DNA from: Paenibacillus polymyxa
GTDB lineage: Bacteria > Bacillota > Bacilli > Paenibacillales > Paenibacillaceae
DNA: 64,000 bases
Direction: 5' to 3'
NCBI RefSeq assembly: GCF_001719045.1
Contig: NZ_CP015423.1
Location: forward strand, 2,874,001 to 2,938,000
Shown here: positions 19,187 to 28,779 of the stretch, piece by piece
Position numbering within the stretch: the stretch's first letter is position 1
How the letters are laid out: each line of letters begins with the position of its first letter
Program-made: the position numbers and the translations under genes
The notes under the pieces: model-generated
What the model was told of the DNA's origin: nothing
The model's database searches: none
The model's input: only the letters and a program-made list of their open reading frames with translations

Positions 19187-19534
19187 TTCGCCTAAAGCAG
19201 GATTGGGGTACAAAAGAAAAAGAGAGCCACTAACTGTGGCTCTCTTTTCTTTTTGTCTGGAATGAGATATATTCTTTAGTGAGTTAACAGTCAGTTTTAA
19301 GGCAACTTGGAGCCATCCGGGCTGCCGAAGCGGCTTTTTCATAAGACAGGGACTAGGCAGAGATGCGTCCCGGGGATGAATGTCCAGCACAAGCTGGCCT
19401 GAAAAAATAGCCATTAACCAAAGGTTCGCCGTTATTTTTCAGGAGGATTGTGAAAAGTTAAGCAAAATCTGATCTGGGAATTAACGTTTTAGCCAAGGGG
19501 TAACTGTTATTTTCAGGATAGGAGGTTGGACTTG
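19187..19534. other. spoVG-glmU intergenic region and glmU leader
   Basis: No gene is visible. It contains the spoVG terminator and then about 280 bases of structured leader. CCTGAAAAA at 19398-19406 can pair with TTTTTCAGG at 19435-19443. It could alternatively pair, by eight bases, with TTTTCAGG at 19510-19517, just before the glmU ribosome site. Confidence 0.45.
19213..19256 (+). terminator. Strong intrinsic terminator after spoVG
   Basis: AGAGAGCCAC pairs with GTGGCTCTCT around a five-base loop; the stem extends through flanking A and T runs. Confidence 0.93.
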
Positions 19535-20929
19535 TTGGAAAGGTTGGCAGTCATTCTTGCCGCAGGGCAGGGAAAACGTATGAAATCCAAATTATATAAA
19601 GTTCTGCATCCGGTGTGCGGAAAACCGATGGTCGGGCATGTGCTCGACACGGTTCGTGAAATCGGTGTGTCCCGAAGCGTAGTCGTCGTGGGTCATGGAG
19701 CAGAGGCGGTACAGTCTTATTTGGGACCGTCGGCAGAATATGCGCTTCAGGCTGAGCAGTTGGGAACGGGCCATGCTGTCAAGCAAGCCAAGGACTTGCT
19801 CGGTCAGGAAAAAGGTACAACCATTGTCATTTGTGGGGATACTCCTTTGATCACAGCGGAAACGCTGGAGGGCTTGGTGCAACTGCACGAGAGCCGTGGG
19901 GCAGCTGCGACGATTCTGACCGCTGAGTTGGACGACCCGAAAGGATATGGACGAGTTATTCGTGATGCTTCCGGGGCCGTGCTCAAGATCGTGGAACAGA
20001 AAGATTGTTCACCTGAGGAAGATGCTGTCCGGGAGATCAATACGGGAACGTACTGCTTTGACAATGCCAAGCTGTTTGCAGCGCTGGACAAGGTAACGAA
20101 CACCAATGCACAGCAGGAATATTACCTGACAGATGTCATTGGTATTTTGCATGGTGAAGGTGAGCAGGTTGAGGCGTATTTGACAGATGATGTGTCTGAA
20201 TCCATCGGTGTTAACGACAGAGTGGCTTTGTCGATAGCTGAGGGCTATATGCGTGAGCGCATTGTTCGCAAGCATATGCTGAATGGTGTCACTGTCATTG
20301 ATCCGTCTTCTACCTATATCGGGAGCGAGGTTGTTATTGGTTCCGATACGGTACTGTACCCGAACACATGGCTGCATGGTCAAACACAAATCGGAGAAGA
20401 TTGTGTGATTGGTCCACAGGCTGAGATTCAGAATACGATTATCCATTCAGGCGCAACGGTAAAACATTCGGTGTTGAACGAAGCGGAAGTGGGAAGCAGT
20501 ACATCTGTGGGGCCGTTTGCTTATCTGCGTCCAGGCGCGAAGCTTGGCGAACATGTGAAAATTGGTGATTTTGTTGAGGTGAAAAATGCGACCATTGGAG
20601 ATCATTCCAAGGTGTCTCATTTGAGCTATGTCGGTGATGCTAAGGTGGGTACAAACGTAAATATTGGCTGCGGGGCAATAACGGTCAATTATGATGGATA
20701 TAATAAATCCATTACAGAAATTGAAGACGATGCCTTTATTGGCAGCAACGTGAATCTGATCGCCCCGATTAAGATTGGAAAAGGTGCTTATGTTGTAGCA
20801 GGCTCCACTGTAACACATGCTGTCCCTGATAACGATCTGGCCATTGCCAGACCACGTCAAGAGAACAAAGCCGGATATGCGGACAAGATCCGCGCACGTG
20901 CCAAAGCGAAGAAGAAAAGATCGGAATGA
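19535..20929 (+). CDS. glmU: Bifunctional UDP-GlcNAc pyrophosphorylase / GlcN-1-P acetyltransferase
   Basis: This enzyme of about 464 residues makes UDP-GlcNAc for the cell wall. The N-terminal uridylyltransferase domain has [19 protein letters not shown]; the C-terminal half is a left-handed beta-helix of hexapeptide repeats with the acetyltransferase site. Starts at TTG 19532 and 19535 are both possible after GGAGG at 19521-19525; 19535 has the better 9-base spacing. prs follows, as in B. subtilis. Confidence 0.95.
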   Translation: MERLAVILAAGQGKRMKSKLYKVLHPVCGKPMVGHVLDTVREIGVSRSVVVVGHGAEAVQSYLGPSAEYALQAEQLGTGHAVKQAKDLLGQEKGTTIVICGDTPLITAETLEGLVQLHESRGAAATILTAELDDPKGYGRVIRDASGAVLKIVEQKDCSPEEDAVREINTGTYCFDNAKLFAALDKVTNTNAQQEYYLTDVIGILHGEGEQVEAYLTDDVSESIGVNDRVALSIAEGYMRERIVRKHMLNGVTVIDPSSTYIGSEVVIGSDTVLYPNTWLHGQTQIGEDCVIGPQAEIQNTIIHSGATVKHSVLNEAEVGSSTSVGPFAYLRPGAKLGEHVKIGDFVEVKNATIGDHSKVSHLSYVGDAKVGTNVNIGCGAITVNYDGYNKSITEIEDDAFIGSNVNLIAPIKIGKGAYVVAGSTVTHAVPDNDLAIARPRQENKAGYADKIRARAKAKKKRSE

Positions 20930-20988
20930 CCTTAATCAGCAAGCTGTTGAATCTGTAATGAATGAACCAGCACGGAGGGTTTCTATTA

Positions 20989-21942
20989 ATGACTTATTGC
21001 GATTCCAAACTCAAAATATTTACTTGTAACTCCAATCCGAAGTTAGCCCACCAGATTGCGGACTACATCGGCATCCCAATGGGGGAATCCCATACCACAT
21101 CGTTTAGTGACGGTGAAATCCAAGTTAAGCTGTCGGAAAGCGTACGCGGCTGCCATGTGTATATTGTGCAGTCAACTTGTCTGCCGGTTAACGACAACTT
21201 GATGGAGTTATTGGTTATGATTGATGCACTTAAACGCGCTTCTGCCAAAAGTATCAATGTCGTTATGCCATATTACGGTTACGCTCGTCAGGATCGTAAA
21301 GCTCGTTCACGCGATCCGATTACAGCGAAACTTGTCGCTAACTTGATTGAAAAAGCGGGAGCTCACCGCGTAATCAGCATGGATTTGCATGCGATGCAGA
21401 TTCAGGGATTCTTTGATATTCCAGTAGATCATATGTTGGGAGCGCCAATTCTTGCCCAATATTTCCGTTCCAAGCAAATTGAGAACCCGATTGTCGTTTC
21501 ACCCGATCATGGCGGGGTCGTTCGTGCGCGTAAGCTGGCGGACTTCCTGAGTGCGCCGCTCGCTATTATTGATAAGCGTCGTCCAGAGCCAAATGTCAGT
21601 GAAGTGATGAACATCATCGGGAACATTGAGGGTAAAACGGCTATTTTAATTGATGATATCATTGATACAGCCGGAACGATTGTATTAGGTGCAAATGCGC
21701 TTAAAGAAGGCGGCGTAAAAGATGTGTATGCGTGTTGTACACATGCTGTGCTGTCCGGTCCTGCTATGGAAAGACTGGAGAATTCGCCATTAAAAGAGGT
21801 GGTTGTGACGGATACAATCCCGATCGTTCACCCGAATCCGACAAGCAAGCTGAAGGTATTGTCTGTGGCTCCATTAATGGGAGAAGCTATCATCCGTGTG
21901 CATGAAGAATTGTCGATCAGCAAACTGTTTGAAATCGAATAA
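20989..21942 (+). CDS. prs: Ribose-phosphate pyrophosphokinase
   Basis: This 317-residue PRPP synthetase is the same length as the B. subtilis enzyme. It shows [10 protein letters not shown], the [17 protein letters not shown] loop, [15 protein letters not shown] and the PRPP site DDIIDTAGT. The ATG at 20989 is 9 bases after CGGAGGG; an ATG at 20962 is upstream of that site. The general stress gene ctc, next in B. subtilis, is absent. Confidence 0.96.
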   Translation: MTYCDSKLKIFTCNSNPKLAHQIADYIGIPMGESHTTSFSDGEIQVKLSESVRGCHVYIVQSTCLPVNDNLMELLVMIDALKRASAKSINVVMPYYGYARQDRKARSRDPITAKLVANLIEKAGAHRVISMDLHAMQIQGFFDIPVDHMLGAPILAQYFRSKQIENPIVVSPDHGGVVRARKLADFLSAPLAIIDKRRPEPNVSEVMNIIGNIEGKTAILIDDIIDTAGTIVLGANALKEGGVKDVYACCTHAVLSGPAMERLENSPLKEVVVTDTIPIVHPNPTSKLKVLSVAPLMGEAIIRVHEELSISKLFEIE

Positions 21943-21955
21943 GCGCTGGCTCATT

Positions 21956-21997
21956 AAAAAAAGGGGTTGCCTTTTCCATATGGAAAAGGTAACCCCT
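21956..21997 (-). terminator. Strong terminator between convergent prs and small gene
   Basis: AGGGGTT and CCTTTTCC at 21962 onward pair with GGAAAAGG and AACCCCT ending at 21997. The T run is on the minus strand (complement of 21956-21962), so it serves the small minus-strand gene. Confidence 0.85.
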
Positions 21998-22011
21998 ATC
22001 AGCATGTCAGG

Positions 22012-22212
22012 CTAAAAGCCTGGGCGAGATATGAATGTGAAACGTTGACGATTGTATAGTGTGTCCTCTATTTCGACGAAATGCTCATTAAAACGCGCAA
22101 CGATGCCAATCTGAATATGTACATTCCCGTCATAGATCTGGACAGGAACGGAATGTTTTAAATGATATAGAAAATGGCTGTCATATAAGAGGATATCACC
22201 TTGATTGAGCAT
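22012..22212 (-). CDS. Small hypothetical protein
   Basis: This 66-residue protein is rich in aromatic and beta-branched residues (MLNQGDILLYDSHFLYHL ...), suggesting a small beta-barrel. The ATG at 22212 is preceded by AGGAAGGTG; an in-frame TTG at 22236 is upstream of that site. It has its own terminator and lies opposite the prs-pth operon. I do not recognise the family. Good translation signals and a dedicated terminator argue that it is real. Confidence 0.65.
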   Translation of the reverse strand: MLNQGDILLYDSHFLYHLKHSVPVQIYDGNVHIQIGIVARFNEHFVEIEDTLYNRQRFTFISRPGF

Positions 22213-22286
22213 ACCGGCACGCACCTTCCTATTCAATACAACTATTTTACCAAAAAATCAAGACTGCGAAAGAGGGTGTCAAAGTT

Positions 22287-22847
22287 ATGAAGTGGATTGT
22301 AGGATTGGGCAACCCCGGTCCCCAATACGAGAAAACGAGACATAATGTCGGATTTATGGCATTGGATGCTCTTGCCTCGCGTCATAACATCCAGATTAAC
22401 CAAAGCAAATGCAAGGCGTTAATTGGAGAGGGTCACATTGGTGGCGTAAAAACCGTACTGATTAAGCCAATGACCTATATGAATCTATCAGGCGAGTCTT
22501 TACGTGCTTATATGGACTATTATAAGGCCGATATGGAAGATCTGATTGTCGTGTACGATGATCTGGATACAGAAGTCGGTAAAATAAGATTGCGTTATCA
22601 AGGTAGCGCAGGCGGTCATAACGGCATTAAATCGATCATTCAGCATACCGGCACGCAGTCCTTCAATCGGATTCGTATGGGCATTTCCCGCCCGGAGCCT
22701 GGACATGCTATTGTCGATTATGTTCTGGGTACCTTTCCCAAGAAGGAAAAAGAATTACTGGCCGGAATGATCGAGGACACGTGCAACGCCTTAGAACACA
22801 GCTTGAGTCATCCGTTTGAACGGACGATGGCTGAATTCAACAAGTAA
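22287..22847 (+). CDS. pth: Peptidyl-tRNA hydrolase
   Basis: This 186-residue enzyme recycles stalled peptidyl-tRNA. It has WIVGLGNPGPQYEKTRHNVG with the catalytic His19, YDDLDTEVGKIRLR and the SAGGHNGIKS segment. An AGAGGGTG site precedes the ATG. It corresponds to spoVC of B. subtilis and is followed by fin and mfd in the same order. Confidence 0.95.
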   Translation: MKWIVGLGNPGPQYEKTRHNVGFMALDALASRHNIQINQSKCKALIGEGHIGGVKTVLIKPMTYMNLSGESLRAYMDYYKADMEDLIVVYDDLDTEVGKIRLRYQGSAGGHNGIKSIIQHTGTQSFNRIRMGISRPEPGHAIVDYVLGTFPKKEKELLAGMIEDTCNALEHSLSHPFERTMAEFNK

Positions 22848-22867
22848 GTTCAGACGTAGGCAGACGG

Positions 22868-22896
22868 GCTTAAATGGAAGATTGTTGGACATACTG
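22868..22896 (+). promoter_or_regulatory. Candidate forespore promoter of fin
   Basis: GCTTA at 22868-22872 fits the sigma-F -35. GGACATACTG at 22887-22896, 14 bases on, fits most of the sigma-F -10 pattern. B. subtilis fin is forespore-expressed. Confidence 0.45.
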
Positions 22897-22933
22897 AAAG
22901 GTATAGAAAACTTTCAGGAGGCATATACATTAC

Positions 22934-23164
22934 ATGATTGTTAATTATGTATGCAGACATTGTCGAACTTTCTTGGGACGAATTGATTCCGCGGCAATAA
23001 CCGAAGAAAGGTTGGGCTTCCATTCCTTGACCCCTGCCGAACGTAGAGATATAATAGCGTATAATTCGGGTGGTGAAGTGACCGTCAAAGTCATTTGCGA
23101 GCATTGCAGTCAGGCATTGGAGAATAATCCAGAGCTGAGTCTGCTCGTTAATCCGCTCCAATAA
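22934..23164 (+). CDS. fin: Anti-sigma-F factor Fin
   Basis: This 76-residue zinc protein has Cys7/Cys10 and Cys55/Cys58. It matches the Fin family, which shuts off sigma-F when forespore control passes to sigma-G. AGGAGG lies about 12 bases before the ATG. It sits between pth and mfd, as B. subtilis fin (yabK) does. Confidence 0.92.
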   Translation: MIVNYVCRHCRTFLGRIDSAAITEERLGFHSLTPAERRDIIAYNSGGEVTVKVICEHCSQALENNPELSLLVNPLQ

Positions 23165-23224
23165 CAGGTATTCAACTGGTAGGATGTACCAGCTTGAGAG
23201 GTGAAGCGGCAATTCCGCTTATGG

Positions 23225-23255
23225 AGCCTTGGCAGCATTGCTGAGGCTTCTTTTT
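23225..23255 (+). terminator. Intrinsic terminator after fin
   Basis: AGCCT and CAGC pair with GCTG and AGGCT, followed by TCTTTTT. Confidence 0.8.
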
Positions 23256-23298
23256 CGGTTTACATGTAACTATTTATAAGCATAAAGGGGTGCCTTTT

Positions 23299-26200
23299 TT
23301 GTTACAAGCACTTATTCAGGCTTTTACGAAGGATGCTGATTATGCATCCATTGCAGCAGGTATTTCATCAGGGATGAAGGAACAACTGATATCAGGTTTA
23401 TCAGGCTCTTCCCGACAGGTACTGATGGCCGCGCTTGCCGAAGATACCGGACGACCGTTAATGGTCATGACGCACAATATGTTTGCCGCTCAAAAAATAG
23501 CAGATGACTTACAGGAAGCGCTTTCTCCTGATCAGGTTTTATTGTATCCTGCTAATGAGCTGGTAGCTGCTGAAGCTGCAATATCCAGTCCAGAGACATT
23601 GTCCCAACGAATTGATGTATTGATACGCTGCGCCCAGGGTTTTCGTGGGATTGTTGTCGTGCCGTTTTCTGGTGTCCGACGTTTACTGCCAATCCCGGAA
23701 ACATGGCGTGAGGCTCGTATTGAGCTGAAAGAAGGCGAAACGATTCAGCTGGAAGCGTTTTTGCTACATATGGTCGAGATGGGCTACCAGCGTGTAGAGC
23801 GTGTGGAATCACGTGGAGAGATGAGCGTACGCGGAGGAATTATTGATTTTTATCCAATGACAACCCGTTGGGGTTATCGTGTGGAGCTGTTTGACGATGA
23901 AATCGATTCGATCCGTAAGTTTGATCCGCAAGATCAGCGTTCGGTGGAAAAGGTTCAGGACGTTACCGTAACGCCGTGTAAGGAAGTTATTGCGAATAAC
24001 CAGCGTATGGATCAGGCGGCGGATGCCGCTGCTATTTTGTTGGAGGAGCAGCTGGGCAAAATGACGGATCGTCAAGCTAAGCAGCACCTGAAAGAAGAGA
24101 TTCATCGTGAAATTGAGTTGCTGCGAGAGCATGTGTATTTTGACGAAATCTATAAATATATCTCCCTGCTGTATCCTGAACGTAAAACCCTAGCAGACTA
24201 TATGCCGGAAGATACGATTCTGATTATTGATGAACCGGCACGTATGCTGGAAACAGCCAAGCAACTGGAACGGGATGAGTCAGAATGGAATCTGCATTTG
24301 CTTCAAAACGGTAAAACGTTACCGCAGCTAGAACTGTCAGATGACGCGGACAATCTGCTGTACAACCGGAGATTTCAGACGTTGTTCCTGTCGATTTTTC
24401 TTCGTCAGGTTCCTCATACCCAGCCACAAAATATTTTGAATTTCATCTGCCGAGGCATGCAGGATTTCCATGGCCAAATGAATGTGCTCAAGGCGGAGAT
24501 GGATCGTTGGCGCAAAGCCGGCACACAGGTTATGATGCTGGCAAGTGGAGATGAACGTCTGGACCGGATGCGCCGAGTGCTTGAAGATTACGGTATTGAT
24601 GAACCGACGATGGCTATCGGCAATCTGCAAAGCGGTTTTGAAATGCCATCTATTCATCTGGCGGTCATTACCGAGGGCGAGATGTTTTCCCAGAAGCAGC
24701 GGAAAGCTCGTAAGCAGGGCCGGCATGTGGACAATGCAGAACGGATTAAGAGCTATAGCGAGCTGAAGGTGGGCGACTACGTCGTACACCAAAATCACGG
24801 GATCGGGAAGTACATGGGGATCGGCACGCTGGAGGTTGGCGGTATCCATAAGGATTACATGCATGTCCTCTACGCGGGTGGAGATAAGCTGTCAGTGCCG
24901 ATTGAACAAATTGATTTGATTCAGAAATATGTCGGCTCAGAGGACAAGGAACCCAAGATTTATAAACTGGGTGGCAATGAGTGGACACGGGTTAAAAGTA
25001 AGGTGCGCAGCTCGGTTCAGGATATTGCGGATGACTTGATCAAGCTATATGCAGAACGACAGTCGGCACCAGGGTTTGCTTTTGAAAAGGATTCACCAGA
25101 GCAACAAGAGTTTGAGGATATGTTCCCGTATGATGAGACACGTGACCAGATTCGGGCCATCGAAGAGATTAAGAAGGACATGGAGCAGAGCCGCCCGATG
25201 GATCGTTTGCTATGCGGTGATGTAGGTTACGGCAAAACTGAAGTTGCCATTCGTGCTGCTTTTAAGTCTGCTATTGAAGGCAAACAAGTAGCGGTGCTGG
25301 TACCGACGACGATTTTGGCACAACAACACTATGAGACATTCCGTGAACGTTTTTCAGGGTATCCGTTCAATATTCAGGTATTGAGCCGTTTCCGCTCGCG
25401 CAAAGAGCAGAATGAGACGATTAAAGGGGTCCGGCAGGGCACGGTCGATATTGTCATTGGTACCCATCGTCTGTTGTCGCAGGATCTGGTGTTTAAGGAC
25501 CTCGGAATGCTGATTGTCGATGAAGAACAGCGATTTGGCGTAACCCACAAGGAAAAGCTGAAGAAGCTGAAAACGAACGTAGATGTGCTGACGTTAACGG
25601 CAACACCTATTCCGCGTACGTTGCATATGTCCATGCTGGGTGTACGTGACTTGTCAGTCATTGAGACGCCACCGGAAAACCGTTTTCCAGTGCAAACGTA
25701 TGTGGTTGAGCATAGCCAGACTCTAGTCCGTGAGGCCATTGAACGCGAGATGGCACGCGGAGGGCAGGTGTACTATCTGTATAATCGCGTGCAGGGCATT
25801 CAGGAGATGGCTGCCGAGATCAATGCGCTTGTACCGGAGGCCAAGGTGGGCGTGGGTCACGGACAGATGTCCGAAACCGAACTGGAGAAAACGATTTTGG
25901 ATTTCCTGGATGGCGAATACGATGTGCTGGTCAGCACCAGCATTATCGAAACCGGCGTGGATATTCCAAATGTGAATACACTCATTGTGCATGATGCCGA
26001 TAAAATGGGGCTATCTCAGCTTTATCAGCTGCGTGGGCGTGTAGGTCGTTCCAATCGGATTGCCTATGCTTATTTCACGTACCAGCGGGATAAGGTGCTC
26101 ACGGAAGTGGCGGAGAAGCGCCTTCAGTCGATTAAAGAATTTACGGAGCTCGGCTCCGGGTTCAAGATTGCAATGCGCGATTTGTCCATCCGTGGAGCGG

Positions 26201-26826
26201 GTAACTTACTTGGCGCTGAGCAGCATGGTTTCATCGCATCCGTCGGTTTTGATCTCTACTCGCAGATGCTGGCTGAGGAAATTAATAAACGTAAAGTCAG
26301 TGTACTTGGAGAAGAGGATCAGTCCAATCGGAATTGGAGTACGTCGATTGATTTAGGCGTCGATGCTTACTTGCCGGGAGACTATATTTATGACAGCATC
26401 CAGAAGATTGAGATTTATAAAAAGGTTGCAGCGGTCAGCACCTTTGACGAGGCTTCCGAACTGGAGGATGAACTGGTCGACCGATTTGGCGATCTGCCAG
26501 AGGCTGTGCGTCATTTGCTAGCCGTGGCTCGCCTCAAGGTATATGGACGTATGTATGGCATCGAGTCCATGGTGCAACGGGATGACAATATAGTGCTGAA
26601 ATTCCATGAAGGGCGCCAGCAGGCGGTACAGACCGCCAAACTTGCCGAGATTGGCAATCGCTTTGAAAGACGTGTACAATTTGAACAGGGCACTTCTATG
26701 AGCGCACGCATAAAGGGCAAAGGTCTAAATGATCCACAGTTGCTAGAACTGCTGGAACAATTTTTGAGTGCATTGAAAGAAGCATTCACATTGAAGGAGG
26801 AACTGCAAAATGCCACAACTAAATAA
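23299..26826 (+). CDS. mfd: Transcription-repair coupling factor
   Basis: This 1175-residue translocase removes RNA polymerase stalled at DNA damage and recruits UvrA. It has an N-terminal UvrB-like module, the RNA-polymerase interaction domain around residues 495-570, helicase motifs with CGDVGYGKTEVA near residue 640 and DEEQRFGV, and a C-terminal TRCF domain. The TTG at 23299 is preferred because AAAGGGGTG runs up to 23292 and the encoded N-terminus aligns with homologues; the GTG at 23290 overlaps the ribosome site. Confidence 0.96.
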   Translation: MLQALIQAFTKDADYASIAAGISSGMKEQLISGLSGSSRQVLMAALAEDTGRPLMVMTHNMFAAQKIADDLQEALSPDQVLLYPANELVAAEAAISSPETLSQRIDVLIRCAQGFRGIVVVPFSGVRRLLPIPETWREARIELKEGETIQLEAFLLHMVEMGYQRVERVESRGEMSVRGGIIDFYPMTTRWGYRVELFDDEIDSIRKFDPQDQRSVEKVQDVTVTPCKEVIANNQRMDQAADAAAILLEEQLGKMTDRQAKQHLKEEIHREIELLREHVYFDEIYKYISLLYPERKTLADYMPEDTILIIDEPARMLETAKQLERDESEWNLHLLQNGKTLPQLELSDDADNLLYNRRFQTLFLSIFLRQVPHTQPQNILNFICRGMQDFHGQMNVLKAEMDRWRKAGTQVMMLASGDERLDRMRRVLEDYGIDEPTMAIGNLQSGFEMPSIHLAVITEGEMFSQKQRKARKQGRHVDNAERIKSYSELKVGDYVVHQNHGIGKYMGIGTLEVGGIHKDYMHVLYAGGDKLSVPIEQIDLIQKYVGSEDKEPKIYKLGGNEWTRVKSKVRSSVQDIADDLIKLYAERQSAPGFAFEKDSPEQQEFEDMFPYDETRDQIRAIEEIKKDMEQSRPMDRLLCGDVGYGKTEVAIRAAFKSAIEGKQVAVLVPTTILAQQHYETFRERFSGYPFNIQVLSRFRSRKEQNETIKGVRQGTVDIVIGTHRLLSQDLVFKDLGMLIVDEEQRFGVTHKEKLKKLKTNVDVLTLTATPIPRTLHMSMLGVRDLSVIETPPENRFPVQTYVVEHSQTLVREAIEREMARGGQVYYLYNRVQGIQEMAAEINALVPEAKVGVGHGQMSETELEKTILDFLDGEYDVLVSTSIIETGVDIPNVNTLIVHDADKMGLSQLYQLRGRVGRSNRIAYAYFTYQRDKVLTEVAEKRLQSIKEFTELGSGFKIAMRDLSIRGAGNLLGAEQHGFIASVGFDLYSQMLAEEINKRKVSVLGEEDQSNRNWSTSIDLGVDAYLPGDYIYDSIQKIEIYKKVAAVSTFDEASELEDELVDRFGDLPEAVRHLLAVARLKVYGRMYGIESMVQRDDNIVLKFHEGRQQAVQTAKLAEIGNRFERRVQFEQGTSMSARIKGKGLNDPQLLELLEQFLSALKEAFTLKEELQNATTK

Positions 26827-27928
26827 AAGAAAACCTTGGAGAATGCTCTCCTTGGGAATGGCAGCGCTGCTAGCTATATCTGTCCTGGCAGCATGTACGA
26901 AGCAAGCGGATGAGAACAAGGTCAAGGATGAACCGAAGGACAACAGCAAGGTTGTCGTGACCTATAAGGGTGGAACCATTACCGAAAATGAGTTCAACCA
27001 AGAAATCAGCATGATGAAATTCCTTTACCCGGAATATGAGGCTGCGTTAGCTTCGGATCAGGTACGGGAGCAAATTGTAAAGCAGGAAGTGGTGTACAAG
27101 CTTCTGGCGGCCAAAGCGGACGACAAAGCCAAGGAGCAGGGTGCCAAACAAGGGAACGAACAGCTGGAGCAGTATAAAAAGTCAGTCGGAGAAGATAAGT
27201 TCAAGACATTTCTGAGTGATAAAAAACTGACCGAACAAGGTGTGAAAGATTACTTCACGCGTGTAATGACGGTAATCAACAGCGAAACCAACAAAGTAAC
27301 AGATGATCAGCTAAAACAGGAATTTGAGAAAAATAAAGATCAATTCACGACAGCAACTGTGCGCCATGTATTGATTAACTTCGAAGATCCTAAAACGAAG
27401 AAACAGCGCAAAAAAGAGGATACCCTCAAGCTGGCCAAAGAAGTGAAGGCGAAGCTGGATGGAGGAGCGGATTTTGCGACGATTGCTAAGAAATATTCAG
27501 AAGACCCAGGTTCTGCGTCTAACGGAGGTCTGTATGAGAATGCATCCGTAGCGCAATGGGTACCTGCTTTTAAAGAGGCCGCTGAGACTCAACCGATCAA
27601 CAAAATTGGTGAGCCGGTGGAAACGGAATACGGATATCACGTGATCAAAGTGGAGTCCCGCAATGAGCCAACGTTTGATAAATTGAAAGACAACGAAAAG
27701 GCAGCCCTGAAAAATAAATTGGCCGGGGAAAGTATCCAAAACTTTACCGAAAATGATTTGGCAAAACTTGATTTGAAAATCAATCTGCCGAAGGTACCAG
27801 CTACGCAAGAGAAAAGCGGTGCAACTTCCGGTGCCGGTAGCACAACTACACCGGGCGCAACAACAAACGGTACGGGCGATGCCAAGGCAGGAACAGCCAA
27901 AGATGGAGCTACAAACGAAGGTAAATAA
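26810..27928 (+). CDS. PrsA-like peptidyl-prolyl isomerase lipoprotein
   Basis: This 372-residue protein has a lipoprotein signal peptide with lipobox LAAC (Cys29), a helical SurA-like N-terminal domain, a parvulin domain (about residues 180-275, with VRHVLINFED and GGLYENASVAQWVPAFKEA), and a threonine/glycine/alanine-rich C-terminal tail of about 45 residues. It should act outside the membrane in folding secreted proteins. It overlaps mfd by 17 bases with a GAAGGAGG site inside mfd. This insertion between mfd and spoVT is absent in B. subtilis. Confidence 0.88.
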   Translation: MPQLNKRKPWRMLSLGMAALLAISVLAACTKQADENKVKDEPKDNSKVVVTYKGGTITENEFNQEISMMKFLYPEYEAALASDQVREQIVKQEVVYKLLAAKADDKAKEQGAKQGNEQLEQYKKSVGEDKFKTFLSDKKLTEQGVKDYFTRVMTVINSETNKVTDDQLKQEFEKNKDQFTTATVRHVLINFEDPKTKKQRKKEDTLKLAKEVKAKLDGGADFATIAKKYSEDPGSASNGGLYENASVAQWVPAFKEAAETQPINKIGEPVETEYGYHVIKVESRNEPTFDKLKDNEKAALKNKLAGESIQNFTENDLAKLDLKINLPKVPATQEKSGATSGAGSTTTPGATTNGTGDAKAGTAKDGATNEGK

Positions 27929-27957
27929 CTGAACATGCATAAGGAATTGGGAACAGA

Positions 27958-27987
27958 TGAATACTATGGTCAGATATCACCATAAAC
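27958..27987 (+). promoter_or_regulatory. Candidate sigma-G promoter of spoVT
   Basis: TGAATA at 27958-27963 fits a sigma-G -35. CATAAAC at 27981-27987, 17 bases on, is an imperfect -10. The B. subtilis gene is sigma-G dependent. Confidence 0.35.
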
Positions 27988-28095
27988 ACCATGACCGTGA
28001 CGTTCTTCGTGACCGCTTCTGGGGGAGTGGAAGCGTCTTTCGATACCGTCAGTAGTTTACTAAATTCTTCTTGAGAAAGTGGGGCAACATGTGAA

Positions 28096-28638
28096 ATGAA
28101 AGCTACTGGTATAGTTCGCCGTATTGATGACCTTGGGCGGGTAGTTATTCCAAAGGAAATTCGCCGCACCTTGAGAATTCGTGAAGGAGATCCGCTTGAG
28201 ATTTTTGTGGATCGTGACGGAGAAGTCATTTTGAAAAAGTATTCACCTATTGGTGAACTTGGTGATTTCGCCAAAGAATATGCTGAGTCCCTGTTTGAAA
28301 GCACGGGCCATATTACAATGATTACCGATCGGGACACCATTATTACGGTGGCTGGAGGCTCCAAAAAAGATTTTCTGGACAAGCCAATCGGTAGCATTAT
28401 CGAAGGTAGTATGGATAATCGCAAAACTGTGCTGGAGACAGCCAGCGGCTCTTATGAGCTAACGCGAGACCACGAAGAAACACTCTCGTCCTTTGTGGCG
28501 GCTCCCATTGTTTCCGGTGGTGATCCCATTGGTTCCGTTGTATTGTTGAACAAGGACGAAAATGTAAAAATGTCCGAAATGGAAGTCAAAATGGCTGAAA
28601 CAGCCGCTGGCTTCCTGGGCAAACAAATGGAACAGTAA
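28096..28638 (+). CDS. spoVT: Stage V sporulation regulator SpoVT
   Basis: This 180-residue regulator has an AbrB-type swapped-hairpin DNA-binding domain (MKATGIVRRIDDLGRVVIP) and a C-terminal GAF-like domain. SpoVT tunes sigma-G regulon expression in the forespore. Its first 50 residues resemble AbrB in this window, but it lacks the cysteine tail. GTGGGG is the nearest ribosome-site candidate, about 12 bases before the ATG. Confidence 0.95.
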   Translation: MKATGIVRRIDDLGRVVIPKEIRRTLRIREGDPLEIFVDRDGEVILKKYSPIGELGDFAKEYAESLFESTGHITMITDRDTIITVAGGSKKDFLDKPIGSIIEGSMDNRKTVLETASGSYELTRDHEETLSSFVAAPIVSGGDPIGSVVLLNKDENVKMSEMEVKMAETAAGFLGKQMEQ

Positions 28639-28651
28639 CATCCCGTTTCAC

Positions 28652-28708
28652 CCCTGTATGACGTACAGAATGGCGAAAGCCGTCCTACGTTGTACAGGGT
28701 TTTTTTTC
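28652..28708 (+). terminator. Intrinsic terminator after spoVT
   Basis: CCCTGTA (28652-28658) pairs with TACAGGG (28693-28699), with an inner ACGTA/TACGT pairing, followed by eight T residues. Confidence 0.85.
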
Positions 28709-28779
28709 TTTCCGGGAGAAGAGGCGGTATAATAGGACTCGTGAAAGATGCATATTTCAGGTGGGAGTGAAGACGGAGA

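Noticed and set aside
24337..24864. 175-codon frame antisense to mfd
   Set aside because: It overlaps conserved mfd coding sequence, with composition typical of antisense shadows.
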